Below are positions 1 through 8,023 of a stretch of 64,000 bases of DNA, piece by piece. This DNA comes from Streptomyces laurentii (GTDB lineage Bacteria > Actinomycetota > Actinomycetes > Streptomycetales > Streptomycetaceae), in the NCBI GenBank assembly GCA_002355495.1, contig AP017424.1:7691501-7755500 (forward strand), given 5' to 3'. The notes below the pieces were generated by a model. That model worked only from the letters and a program-made list of their open reading frames with translations. It did no database searches and was not told where the DNA came from. A program made the translations under genes and the position numbers. Positions within the stretch are counted from its first letter, which is position 1; each line of letters begins with the position of its first letter.

Positions 1-351
1 GTCGGTGACGGCAACGCGCTGCCGATGCGCGTGATGCTCAACCTCCTGGGCGTGCCGAGCAAGACCCTGACCCTGGACGGCCTTCAGGTGGGACCGCTCG
101 ATGTCCGGGTCGGTGACGAGACACCACTGCCCGAGCTGGTCGCCGCGATCGAGCCGCACAACCTCGATCTCTACCTCGTCGCCCGCGAGGTCGAGGGGGA
201 ACTGCGCGGCCTGTGGGTCTACAACCCGGACTACCTCACGCCGCAGGTCATGGGCGCGCTGGTCAACCAGTGGCCGCGCGTTCTCGAACTCGTCGCCGGC
301 AACCCGCACATGACCGTCTCGCAGCTGCGCGACCGAGTCCGCGCCCACTGA
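1..351 (+). CDS. C-terminal end of a non-ribosomal peptide synthetase condensation-type domain (partial)
   Basis: The reading frame is open from the first base and ends at a TGA at 349-351, so only the last ~116 residues are in the window. The visible part has the hallmarks of the end of a condensation-superfamily domain: an N-L-L-G strand, a short hydrophobic segment followed by V-G-P-L-D-V, then Y-N-P-D-Y-L and a closing helix W-P-R-V-L-E-L-V. Such domains form peptide bonds between carrier-bound aminoacyl groups. No carrier, thioesterase or other domain follows, so the protein either is a stand-alone condensation protein or ends in a terminal condensation/epimerisation-type domain; the window cannot tell which. 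The MbtH gene downstream supports an NRPS context. Confidence 0.8.
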   Translation, partial: VGDGNALPMRVMLNLLGVPSKTLTLDGLQVGPLDVRVGDETPLPELVAAIEPHNLDLYLVAREVEGELRGLWVYNPDYLTPQVMGALVNQWPRVLELVAGNPHMTVSQLRDRVRAH

Positions 352-376
352 CCCCGGACCCCCGGGCCGGCGGCAT

Positions 377-456
377 CAGCCGCCGCCCGGACCACCGGCA
401 CCAGCCGCCGCCCGGACCACCGGCACCAGCCGCCGCCCGGACCACCGGCACCAGCT
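377..456. repeat. 25-bp direct tandem repeat, three copies plus a partial
   Basis: A 25-bp unit beginning CAGCCGCCGCCCGGACCACC starts at 377, 402 and 427, with a fourth partial copy from 452. The copies are essentially identical; one base differs just upstream of the first. It fills the gap between the NRPS stop codon and the P450 start. A period of 25 is not a multiple of three, so it is not decayed in-frame coding repeat. It is most simply a replication-slippage expansion. Confidence 0.9.
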
Positions 457-501
457 CCCGCCCCGGCCATCGGCCACGACTCAAGGAAGCCCGACCAGAC
501 G

Positions 502-1680
502 ATGAACGCCATCACCAACGGACTGCCGACCCAACGCGAACACCCCTTCGACCCACCTGCGGCGCTACGCGAACGAGGCCCCATCGGCCGCATGACCTTC
601 CCCGACGGACACGACGGCTGGATCGTCACCGGCTACCGCCAGGCCCGCCGGATCCTGTCCGACAAACGCTTCAGCTCGGCCCCCGGCCACAAGCACCTGG
701 CCTTCCCCTCGGACCGCCCCTCCGACCTGGAATCCGAGATCCCGGGCCTGTTCGAACACATGGACCCGCCGGACCACACCCGCTTCCGCCGCTGCCTGGC
801 CGGCCAGTTCACCGTGCGCCGCATGCGCCTGCTCGCCGAGCGGATCGAGGAGATCACCGCCCACTACGCCGACGAGATGCTGCGCAAAGGACCGACCGCC
901 GACCTCGTCAGCGACTACGCCGTACCGGTGTCCTCACAGGTCATCTGCGAACTGCTCGGCGTCCCCGTAGCCGACCGGGAACGTTTTATCGGCGACTCGG
1001 AGGACCTGCTGCGCCTCGACGTCGACCCGCGGCAGGCCCAGGCATCACTCGACGACCTCATCGGCCTCACCAGCGAACTCCTCCTGCACAAGCAGGCCGC
1101 ACCACAAGACGACGTACTCAGCGTCCTGGTCACCGCGGACGACATCTCCTTCGAGGAGGCCGTCGGAGCCTCCCTTCTCCTCCTGGTCGCCGGCCACGAG
1201 ACCACGGCCAACATGCTCTCCCTGGGCACGTACGCCCTGCTGAACAACCCCGAGCAGCTGGCCCTCCTGCGCGCGGACCAGACACTGATGGAGAAAACGG
1301 TCGAAGAACTGCTGCGCTTCCTCACCATCGTCCACGTCGGTGTGCAGCGCAGCCCCACCGAAGACATCGAGATCGACGGCATCACCCTGCACAAGGGCGA
1401 CACCGTTCTTATCCACCTGCCCAGAGCCAACCGCGACCCCGAGCAGTACCCCGACCCCGACCACCTCGACATCACCCGGGGCACCCACAACCACCTCACC
1501 TTCAGCCACGGCATCCACCAGTGCCTCGGCCAGCAACTCGCCCGCCTGGAACTGAAGATCGGCTACACCGCCCTGCTGCACCGCTTCCCCCACCTGCGAC
1601 TCGCCGCGAGCGAGCATCAGATCCCGATGCGCTCCGACATGACCGTCTACGGCGTGCACGCACTCCCGGTGACCTGGTGA
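502..1680 (+). CDS. Cytochrome P450 monooxygenase
   Basis: A 392-residue soluble bacterial P450, the usual class I length. The I-helix oxygen-binding motif A-G-H-E-T-T is near residue 230, the K-helix E-x-x-R (E-L-L-R) near 268, and the haem-thiolate loop F-S-H-G-I-H-Q-C-L-G places the axial Cys near residue 341. The usual Gly after Phe in that loop is Ser here, a common variant. It needs a ferredoxin and reductase, neither of which is encoded nearby. It lies between the NRPS end and an MbtH gene, so it probably oxidises the peptide or a carrier-bound amino acid. ATG at 502 is preceded by AAGGAAG. The substrate cannot be read from sequence. Confidence 0.93.
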   Translation: MNAITNGLPTQREHPFDPPAALRERGPIGRMTFPDGHDGWIVTGYRQARRILSDKRFSSAPGHKHLAFPSDRPSDLESEIPGLFEHMDPPDHTRFRRCLAGQFTVRRMRLLAERIEEITAHYADEMLRKGPTADLVSDYAVPVSSQVICELLGVPVADRERFIGDSEDLLRLDVDPRQAQASLDDLIGLTSELLLHKQAAPQDDVLSVLVTADDISFEEAVGASLLLLVAGHETTANMLSLGTYALLNNPEQLALLRADQTLMEKTVEELLRFLTIVHVGVQRSPTEDIEIDGITLHKGDTVLIHLPRANRDPEQYPDPDHLDITRGTHNHLTFSHGIHQCLGQQLARLELKIGYTALLHRFPHLRLAASEHQIPMRSDMTVYGVHALPVTW

Positions 1681-1797
1681 CCCGGTGATCGCCACGCGGA
1701 CACGGCGAGATCCCCCACCGCGCCGCGACGGTCAACGGAGCCCCACGGCTTCACACACCCGCGCAAGCCAAGCGGCACCAAGGCAGGGAGAGGAACG

Positions 1798-1998
1798 ATG
1801 ACGCACCCGTTCGACGACCCCAGCGGCTACCGGGTCCTCATCAACAGCCTGGAACAGCACAGCGTGTGGCCGAGCGGCATCCGTGTGCCCGCCGGATGGT
1901 CCCCGGTGTTCGGCCCGGACAGCCGACAGGCATGCCACCACTACGTCGAATCCCGCTGGAGCGACATGCGCCCCGCCACCGTGCGGACCACCCGGTGA
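1798..1998 (+). CDS. MbtH family NRPS chaperone
   Basis: A 66-residue protein with the full MbtH signature: N-P-F-D-D-like start (H-P-F-D-D), S-V-W-P, P-A-G-W and a closing W-S-D-M-R-P. MbtH proteins bind the adenylation domains of many NRPSs and are needed for their folding or activity. A good ribosome binding site (GGGAGAGG) precedes the ATG. The TGA overlaps the GTG start of the next gene (GTGA at 1995-1998), implying translational coupling with the exporter. Its presence links this block to the partial synthetase at the left edge. Confidence 0.95.
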   Translation: MTHPFDDPSGYRVLINSLEQHSVWPSGIRVPAGWSPVFGPDSRQACHHYVESRWSDMRPATVRTTR

Positions 1999-3209
1999 CC
2001 ACCACCGCACAACAGGGCCCCTCACCCCTGCGGAGCCTGCCGTTCCACAGGGTGCTCGGCGCGGAGTTCATCTCCTCCATCGGCTCCCAGATGACCACCC
2101 TCGCCCTCCCCTGGTTCGTACTGATGACCAGTGGCTCACCGGCACGCATGGGACTGGTATTCCTCGTCCAGATCCTGCCGGTGCCACTGCTGAGCATGCC
2201 CGCCGGACTGGTCGTCGCCCGCTTCGGCGCCCGCCGCGTCACGATCATCGGCGACCTGTGCAGCGCGGCCCTGATCGCGACGGTACCGGCGCTGTACTCC
2301 ATGGACATGCTGCCGTTGTGGGCACTGCTGATCATCGTGGCCCTGCTCGGCTGCGTCGCATCCAGCTACCTGCCCGCACAACGCATGCTCCTCACCGACA
2401 CCATCGGCTCCGACGAAAGCCTCGTCACCGCGGGCAACGCCCTGTTCGAGACGGCGACCTCCACCGCCCGCCTCATCGGACCGGCGGTCGCCGGCCTCCT
2501 GATCGCCCGATTCGGCGCGCTCAACGTCCTGTGGGCGGACGCCGTGTCCTTCGTCGTCTCCGCCGCCCTGCTGACCGGCCTGCCCCGCACCGCTCCGGCC
2601 CCACACCCACCGGCCGCCCACAACATGACGGAGGGAGCCCGCTACCTGGTCCGCGACCCGGTGCTGCGCGTCATGGCCCTGGCCACCCTCGGCTACGGCG
2701 CCCTGATGCCGGTCGTCATGCTCGCACTGCCCGTCCTGGCCAAGAACCGCTACGACTCCGATCCCCACGTCGCCGGCTGGCTCCTGGCGGCCTGGGGCGG
2801 CGGCACCGCCCTGGGCACCATCCTGGTCGCCTGGCTGGCCCGCCGGATCTCCCCCCGGCGACTGGCCGCGGCGGGCGGAGCGGGCGCCGCGGTCGTGCTG
2901 TGGCTGCTGCCCTGGGACCAACCGGTCACCACGCTCGCCCTGACCGTCGCCACAAGCTGCATGTTCCTGCCCGCGGTCACCGCACCCGCCGTCACGATGA
3001 TGATGCTGCGGCCACCAGAACACCTGCGACCCCACGTCGTTCCCGTGTTCGGCGGCGTCGTCTTCCTCGCGAGCCCCCTCGCCTACGGCACGGCCGGCCT
3101 GCTGTTCGAGCACCTGGCAGTCGGCACCGTACTCACCGCCGTGGCCGTGGGAGCGAGCCTGTGCGCGCTCCCGCTACTCAAACTCGGCCTGTCACCCGAC
3201 CGCTCCTGA
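1995..3209 (+). CDS. MFS transporter, probable exporter of the NRPS product
   Basis: A 404-residue polytopic protein with about twelve hydrophobic segments and the MFS-type loop after TM2 (A-R-F-G-A-R-R-V-T). It resembles the MFS_3/enterobactin-exporter type. The start is taken as GTG 1995, overlapping the mbtH stop; in-frame upstream codons would lie inside mbtH. Coupling to mbtH, with the synthetase and P450 just upstream, suggests it exports the peptide or gives self-resistance. The gene runs to within about 100 bp of the recombination scar. Confidence 0.9.
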   Translation: MTTTAQQGPSPLRSLPFHRVLGAEFISSIGSQMTTLALPWFVLMTSGSPARMGLVFLVQILPVPLLSMPAGLVVARFGARRVTIIGDLCSAALIATVPALYSMDMLPLWALLIIVALLGCVASSYLPAQRMLLTDTIGSDESLVTAGNALFETATSTARLIGPAVAGLLIARFGALNVLWADAVSFVVSAALLTGLPRTAPAPHPPAAHNMTEGARYLVRDPVLRVMALATLGYGALMPVVMLALPVLAKNRYDSDPHVAGWLLAAWGGGTALGTILVAWLARRISPRRLAAAGGAGAAVVLWLLPWDQPVTTLALTVATSCMFLPAVTAPAVTMMMLRPPEHLRPHVVPVFGGVVFLASPLAYGTAGLLFEHLAVGTVLTAVAVGASLCALPLLKLGLSPDRS

Positions 3210-3296
3210 CAGCGACGACCACCCACCACGACACCGGGCCCGCACGAGTCCGTCCGCCGCCGTCCGCGGACTGCTGTGTGGCCCGGGGGCTGGTTC

Positions 3297-3426
3297 CGGC
3301 CGGGCTCGGGTTCTCGAAGTACCGTCCACCCGCCGGAGCGACGTGCTCGCCGCCGATCCAGTGGTCGTACCGGGTCGCGAACGACATCAGCGAACCCTCG
3401 GTACCGGGCGCGGCGTAACGGGTCAT
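3297..3426 (-). pseudogene. Truncated aldehyde dehydrogenase, N-terminal ~42 codons only
   Basis: On the minus strand an ATG at 3426 opens a frame reading M-T-R-Y-A-A-P-G-T-E-G, then Y-D-H-W-I-G-G-E and Y-F-E-N-P-S-P. This is the standard start of Streptomyces NAD-dependent aldehyde dehydrogenases of about 500 residues. After N-P-S-P at about 3300 the similarity stops; the frame runs on as unrelated sequence to a stop near 3178, inside the exporter gene's end. No NAD-binding or catalytic Cys region remains. The ATG overlaps the stop of the upstream regulator (ATGA at 3423-3426), so it was once the second gene of a coupled operon. Confidence 0.8.
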
Positions 3427-4814
3427 GACCGTGGCCCCCCTCGGACCGCGCCGTCCGCCCCTGGCCGGCGGTCGGTGCCGAGTGCGCGCGAGACCACGTT
3501 GCGGACCCGTCGCAGCCCGATTGTGTCGGCGGTGAGTTCGGCGTCGAGCGCCGCCAGCCGGGCGCGTGCGGCCGGGGCCTCGGTGGCCGGTACGGTCGAG
3601 GCCAGCGCCCGCCACACCGTGATGTCGTCCTCGCCCCACGCGCTGTACGCCCAGTCCGCGAGCAGCGCCGGATCGGCCCGGTCCACCACGGCCGCGCGCA
3701 GCCGGCCGGTGAGCCGTTCCCGCAGGCGCACGACCCCCGGCGCGCGGGAGGACGGCAGCAGCGGACCCGGGTATCCGCCGAGCGCCGCCGAGACGGCTCC
3801 GGCGGCCAGCCGCCGGTCCACCGCGTCGAAGTCCGCGTCGACCGGCTGTGCCAGCCGGTACGGCCGGGAGGCCAGCAACTCCGGTCCGAGCAGGGCCCGG
3901 AGCCGGGACAACTCAGCCCGCAGCGTGACCGGGGTGACCGACTCGTCCTCGTACAGCAGCGTGAGGAGTTCTTCGCCCGCCACACCCTCCGGGCGCCGCG
4001 CGAGCACCACCAGGATCTCGCTGTGCCGACGGCTCAACCGCAGCCGCCGCCCCGGCACTTCGAGCAGGGCCTCGTCACGGCCGAGCGCGGTGAGCCGGAG
4101 CCGGTCGGCGGCCGGCGCGGGGGAGACCAGGGCGAGCTGTGATTCGGCGGCGCGCGCCACCGCCTGCACGAACGCCAGGCTGTGCGGATGCGCGAGACCG
4201 TCCCCGCCGGTGATGTCCACCGCCCCCAACACCCGTCCGCTGTACGGATCGTGGACCGGTGCCGCCGCGCACGTCCACGCCTGCACCGGCCGTCGGAAGT
4301 GCTCCGCGGCGCACACCTGTACGGGCCGGTCGACGGCGAGCGCCGTCCCCGGGGCGTTCGTCCCGGCCACCGCCTCCGACCAGCGCGCCCCGGCAACGAA
4401 GTTCATGCCGCGCGCCTTGCGCAGCGTCCCCGGATGACCCTCGACCCACAGCATCCGCCCCGTCGCGTCGCACACCGCGATCAGATGCTCGCCGTCCCGG
4501 GCGTACGCGCCCATCAGCTCGCGGATCACCGGCATCGCCGCCGCCAGCGGGTGCCCTGCCCGGAGCCCGGCCAGTTCCTCCTCGTCCAGCTCGATCCGGG
4601 CGGCGCCGTCCGGGCTGACCCGGGCCCGCGCCGAACGCCGCCAGGAGTCGGCGACCAGCGGCCGTACGGGGGGCGAGCCCGGCGGCGCTCCCAGGGCGCC
4701 GCCCGCCGAAGAGCCCCCACCGCCACGGGGGCCGGCGCCGGAACCGTCACCGGCGCCGCCCGTGCTCGTGAACGTCTCGTGCGCCCGCCGCACCCCTGTC
4801 CACGCGTCGCTCAA
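3423..4814 (-). CDS. GAF-domain transcriptional regulator with winged-helix C-terminus
   Basis: About 463 residues from a TTG at 4814, which has a strong GGGGAGG site five bases upstream; the frame is open further upstream but that part looks non-coding. The N-terminal half resembles AcoR-like sensors: S-W-R-R-S, then a GAF domain (L-I-A-V-C-D-A-T-G through A-A-P-V-H-D-P). The C-terminal third looks like an OmpR/SARP-type winged helix (L-S-R-R-H-S-E-I-L, then L-R-A-E-L-S-R-L-R). Proteins of this layout usually sit directly before an aldehyde dehydrogenase gene and control it. Here that target is reduced to a fragment, so the regulator may be orphaned. Confidence 0.82.
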   Translation of the reverse strand: MSDAWTGVRRAHETFTSTGGAGDGSGAGPRGGGGSSAGGALGAPPGSPPVRPLVADSWRRSARARVSPDGAARIELDEEELAGLRAGHPLAAAMPVIRELMGAYARDGEHLIAVCDATGRMLWVEGHPGTLRKARGMNFVAGARWSEAVAGTNAPGTALAVDRPVQVCAAEHFRRPVQAWTCAAAPVHDPYSGRVLGAVDITGGDGLAHPHSLAFVQAVARAAESQLALVSPAPAADRLRLTALGRDEALLEVPGRRLRLSRRHSEILVVLARRPEGVAGEELLTLLYEDESVTPVTLRAELSRLRALLGPELLASRPYRLAQPVDADFDAVDRRLAAGAVSAALGGYPGPLLPSSRAPGVVRLRERLTGRLRAAVVDRADPALLADWAYSAWGEDDITVWRALASTVPATEAPAARARLAALDAELTADTIGLRRVRNVVSRALGTDRRPGADGAVRGGPRS

Positions 4815-4973
4815 CTCGTCCTCCCCGGTGGGGTCGTCCGTCGCGTCGAGGTCATCGTGCGGGCGCCCACGGCCCGTCGACAAGCGCCCGGACGGGTCGT
4901 CCTGCGCGCCCCGCGCCGGCTCCGGGGCCGCCCGGGCGGGCGAGGGCCGCGAGCCCGTCACGTAGAGTGGGGT

Positions 4974-5105
4974 CCGGGCCGTGACTGGCGCTTGAGGTGG
5001 ATCACCACCGGGGAGCGGCCCGGCGAACGCGCGCACGCACCCCGTGCCGCCACCGCCCCGTTGCCGTGCGCCTGGGCCGACCACCGTTTCGCGACGACGC
5101 CCAGG
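4974..5105 (+). promoter_or_regulatory. ZTP/ZMP (pfl-type) riboswitch upstream of folD, with predicted RBS sequestration
   Basis: The folD leader matches the two conserved halves of the pfl/ZTP RNA: GTGACTGGCG at 4981-4990, a GGTGG/CCACC hairpin running into GGGGAGCG at 4996-5017, a variable linker, and GTGCGCCTGGGC at 5066-5077. This RNA class senses the purine intermediate ZMP/ZTP, which accumulates when 10-formyl-THF is short, and switches on one-carbon genes such as folD. CCTGGGC at 5071-5077 is perfectly complementary to GCCCAGG at 5099-5105, which contains part of the AGGAG ribosome binding site (5103-5107). Ligand binding would engage the CCTGGGC segment and free the site. Confidence 0.85.
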
Positions 5106-5113
5106 AGTGGCCC

Positions 5114-5971
5114 ATGTCCACCAGCACCGCACGCCTCATGGACGGCACCGCGCTCGCCCGCCGCACGGTCGAGGAGACCGCAGCGCGTGCCGCAGAGATC
5201 ACCCGCCGTACCGGCGTCACGCCCTGCCTGGCCACCGTCCTCGTCGGTGCCGACCCGGCCTCCGTCACGTACGTGAAGATGAAGCAGAACCGCTGTGCGA
5301 AGGCCGGCATCCGGTCGAAGCACGTCGAACTGCCGGCCGAGACCACCACCGAGGAACTCGTCGCCGCGATCACCGCGCTCTCCGCGGACCCCGACGTGCA
5401 CGGCATCCTGCTCCAGCACCCGGTCGGCCCGCACATCGACGAGCGCGCCGCCTTCGAGGCCATCGCCCCGGAGAAGGACGTCGACGGCGTCACCATGGCC
5501 TCCTTCGCCGCCATGGGCTTCGGCCTGCCCGGCTTCGTGTCCTGCACTCCCGGCGGCATCATGCGCCTGCTCGACGCCTACGATGTCGAGCTCAGCGGCA
5601 AGCGGGCCGTGGTCGTCGGCCGCAGCGCCATCCTCGGCAAGCCGGCCGGCCTGCTGCTCCTCGGCCGCGACGCCACCGTCACCTACTGCCACTCGCGCAC
5701 CGTCGACCTGTCCGCCGCCGTCCGCGAGGCGGACATCCTGGTGGCCGCGGTGGGCAAGCCGCAGTTCATCAAGGGCGAGGACATCAAGCCGGGCGCCGTC
5801 GTCATCGACGCCGGCTACAACCCCGGCAACGTCGGCGACGTCGACTTCGACAGCGCCGCCGAACGTGCCTCCCTCATCACCCCCGTGCCCGGCGGCGTCG
5901 GCCCGATGACCATCGCCGTCCTGCTCGCGCAGACCGTCGACGCGGCCGAGCGTCAGCTCGCGGCGCGGTAG
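5114..5971 (+). CDS. folD: Methylenetetrahydrofolate dehydrogenase / methenyltetrahydrofolate cyclohydrolase
   Basis: A 285-residue bifunctional enzyme interconverting 5,10-methylene-THF and 10-formyl-THF. The catalytic Lys region S-V-T-Y-V-K-M-K lies near residues 50-56 and E-K-D-V-D-G-V-T near 121. The Rossmann half has V-V-G-R-S-A-I-L-G-K-P, C-H-S-R-T and the terminal P-V-P-G-G-V-G-P-M-T-I-A. The usual Q-x-P-L-P substrate motif is replaced by L-Q-H-P-V-G-P, a feature of a divergent actinobacterial FolD group, so this may be a second, inducible FolD. ATG 5114 follows AGGAG by six bases. Control is by the riboswitch in its leader; the regulator gene at 3423-4814 is divergent. Confidence 0.93.
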   Translation: MSTSTARLMDGTALARRTVEETAARAAEITRRTGVTPCLATVLVGADPASVTYVKMKQNRCAKAGIRSKHVELPAETTTEELVAAITALSADPDVHGILLQHPVGPHIDERAAFEAIAPEKDVDGVTMASFAAMGFGLPGFVSCTPGGIMRLLDAYDVELSGKRAVVVGRSAILGKPAGLLLLGRDATVTYCHSRTVDLSAAVREADILVAAVGKPQFIKGEDIKPGAVVIDAGYNPGNVGDVDFDSAAERASLITPVPGGVGPMTIAVLLAQTVDAAERQLAAR

Positions 5972-6025
5972 ACGGCCGGCCGTGCGGCGCCCGCAGGGTA
6001 CGCGGTCGGTCTTGGGACGGCCGAC

Positions 6026-6083
6026 CCAAGCCCAGGGCCGGTCGCACCACGTTCGGGGCCGGCCGGTCCAAGCCCAGGGCCGG
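6026..6083. repeat. Direct repeat pair, 16 bp, 42-bp period
   Basis: CCAAGCCCAGGGCCGG occurs at 6026-6041 and again at 6068-6083, in the 298-bp gap between folD and the next gene. Flanking CGGCCG/GGCCGG segments around both copies can fold into GC-rich hairpins, so the region may act in folD transcript termination. The rest of the gap (5972-6269) shows no reading frame of coding character. Confidence 0.6.
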
Positions 6084-6269
6084 CCCGATCCAGGACCGCC
6101 GTGCGGGGCGCGTGAGTTCCCTGCGGGCCACGGGCCCCGGACGGATCGCGGATCCCCTGTGGATCTTGGGTCTCGTACGGGCCGCGACTTGGTCACGGTT
6201 GCGTACAGGCGGGCCCCAGGAGGCCGGGATCGCTCGCCATGCGGGCGTCGGCGGGCGAACCTGAATCCC

Positions 6270-7118
6270 ATGCTCCACCCGCCGACGGACACCCCGTCCC
6301 GACATGCCCGGCCCTCAGGACGCCCGGGTGTCGTCGCTTTGCCGGTCGCCACCGCGCTGGCCGCCGTCCTGGTGCTGTTCGTGACCCTCACCGCGCGCGG
6401 GGGCACGGCCGACGACACGCGCCGCACCGCGCCGCCCGTACCGTCCGCGACACGCGATCCGTACGGCACCCCGAGCCCGGACGACGGGCGCGACACGCCC
6501 GGCGGGCACGGCACGGACGGAGGGCGCGGCGCGCTCGACCAGACTGCCGCGCCTCGCCCGGGAAGCACCTCGGCCGGCCCGTCCGCTCGGCGTTCCGCGG
6601 CGCGGGGGGAGAGCCCGTCGCCCCGCACGCCGCGCACCGGGCCGGGCCCCGGAGGCACGCCCCAAGCGCCCGCGAGCAAGGCCGCCCCCACCGCGCCGGC
6701 GAAGCCCCCCGGCGCCCGGTGGACGGCCGCCTCCGCGACCCGGCCGGCGCGCCCGAAGGGTCAGGCCCGCCCCGCGCCGTACGACGTGCTGCGGGTCGGC
6801 GACTGCTTCGACATCGACCGCGCCGCGCCCGGCACCGTCGTGCGCCGTGCCTGCGACACGCCGCACGACGCCCAGGCCGTGGCCCGGATGCCCCTCCGGG
6901 GCCGGTACGCCGACGACGCGGCGGTACGGGAGGCGGCGGCCGGCCTGTGCCGGGCACCGTTGCGTGCCGAGGCCGCCGAACAGCCCGTCGGCACTCGCTG
7001 GGCCACCTTCGTCCAGTACCCGTACCGCACCAGCTACTTGCTCGGCGCCGACCGGATCGTCTGCAGCCTCGCCGTCCCGTCCGGCTCGGGGCGCAAGATC
7101 ACCGCGCCGCTGCGCTGA
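6270..7118 (+). CDS. Septum-formation-like membrane-anchored protein
   Basis: 282 residues from ATG 6270. One N-terminal hydrophobic segment (V-V-A-L-P-V-A-T-A-L-A-A-V-L-V-L-F-V) anchors or exports it. A Pro/Ala/Gly/Thr-rich disordered stretch of about 140 residues follows. The C-terminal ~100 residues match the actinobacterial septum-formation domain: V-G-D-C-F-D, a paired Cys in R-A-C-D-T-P-H-D-A-Q-A-V-A, then A-G-L-C and I-V-C-S, giving four Cys likely to form disulphides outside the cell. The role is unknown beyond a presumed cell-envelope function. It converges on the TetR gene with only 12 bp between stops. Confidence 0.75.
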   Translation: MLHPPTDTPSRHARPSGRPGVVALPVATALAAVLVLFVTLTARGGTADDTRRTAPPVPSATRDPYGTPSPDDGRDTPGGHGTDGGRGALDQTAAPRPGSTSAGPSARRSAARGESPSPRTPRTGPGPGGTPQAPASKAAPTAPAKPPGARWTAASATRPARPKGQARPAPYDVLRVGDCFDIDRAAPGTVVRRACDTPHDAQAVARMPLRGRYADDAAVREAAAGLCRAPLRAEAAEQPVGTRWATFVQYPYRTSYLLGADRIVCSLAVPSGSGRKITAPLR

Positions 7119-7130
7119 CGGGGCGTCCGG

Positions 7131-7835
7131 TCAGGCAGGCGACGCGGCCGGGGCGTCCGGCTCGGCCACCCCGCCCCGCGTGACACCGGCCGCGTGCTCC
7201 GCCGTGGGCTCCGGCACGGATTCCGGCGGAGACCCCGGCATGGCCCCCGGCGGGGGTCCGACCAGCGCGGCCACCAGACGGCGCAGGGCGGGCCGGGGAT
7301 CCGGCGCGTCCGGCCACGCCGTCATGAGGAGATGGTGGGCGGTGCCGACGACGGCGAGGGCGACGGTGGCCGGATCGACGCCGGCCGCGATCCGGCCGCG
7401 CTCCCGCTCGGCCTCCAGATAGCGGACGATCGCGTCCTGAACCGCGTCGAAGGCGGGTGCCCCGTCCGCCAGCGCCGCGCGGATCAGGGGCGTGACGGCG
7501 GGGCGGGTCAGCGCGAGCCCCGTCACGGCCGCGCCGCCGGACTCGAACAGCGCGAGGGCGACCGTGTCCAGGTTCCCCGCCACCGTGCCCTCCCCGACGC
7601 GCCCGGTCAGCGCCCGCGCCCGTGCCGCCGTCCGCGCGAACCGGTCCAGGCAGAGTTCGGCGATGAACGCGTCGAGGCCCGCGAAGTGCGCGTGCAGGAG
7701 CCCCTTGGCGCAGCCCGCCTCGGTGGTGACGGAGCGGCTGGTGAGCGCACCAGGGCCGTTCCGTTCCACGATGCGTTCGGCCGCCGCGAACAGTCGCTCG
7801 CGTACGTCCGGGGTCGCCACTCCGCGCGGTGCCAT
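7131..7835 (-). CDS. TetR family transcriptional repressor
   Basis: 234 residues from ATG 7835 with GGAGAGG upstream. The N-terminal helix-turn-helix reads R-E-R-L-F-A-A-A-E-R-I-V through S-R-S-V-T-T-E-A-G-C-A-K-G-L-L-H-A-H-F, and a variable helical ligand domain follows. The C-terminal ~30 residues are Pro/Glu-rich. It is divergent from the methyltransferase at 8024, and two matching 14-bp dyads lie between the two genes, so it most likely represses that gene and perhaps itself. The ligand is unknown. Confidence 0.9.
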   Translation of the reverse strand: MAPRGVATPDVRERLFAAAERIVERNGPGALTSRSVTTEAGCAKGLLHAHFAGLDAFIAELCLDRFARTAARARALTGRVGEGTVAGNLDTVALALFESGGAAVTGLALTRPAVTPLIRAALADGAPAFDAVQDAIVRYLEAERERGRIAAGVDPATVALAVVGTAHHLLMTAWPDAPDPRPALRRLVAALVGPPPGAMPGSPPESVPEPTAEHAAGVTRGGVAEPDAPAASPA

Positions 7836-7956
7836 GGCCGCCTCTCCTTCTGCCGTTCCGGGCGGTCGCGTGCTCCGGGCGCGCGCGACCGGCCTCTCAG
7901 CTCTGCCGGGCGCCTCACCTGGGACGCGACTCCCCCGATCGTAAGGGGATTGCAGG

Positions 7957-7993
7957 TATGGGCGCATGCCCATACTGTTTGGGCGTTCGCCCA
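7957..7993. promoter_or_regulatory. Twin palindromic operator for the divergent TetR/methyltransferase pair
   Basis: Two copies of TGGGCG-N2-GCCCA-type dyads: TGGGCGCATGCCCA inside the longer inverted repeat 7957-7976 (arms GTATGGGC/GCCCATAC), and TGGGCGTTCGCCCA at 7980-7993. Their centres are 20 bp apart, about two helical turns, so two dimers would bind the same face. They lie just upstream of the methyltransferase ribosome binding site and would block its promoter. Confidence 0.8.
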
Positions 7994-8023
7994 TTCTCTG
8001 TTGTCGTCCGTCAGGAGACACTC

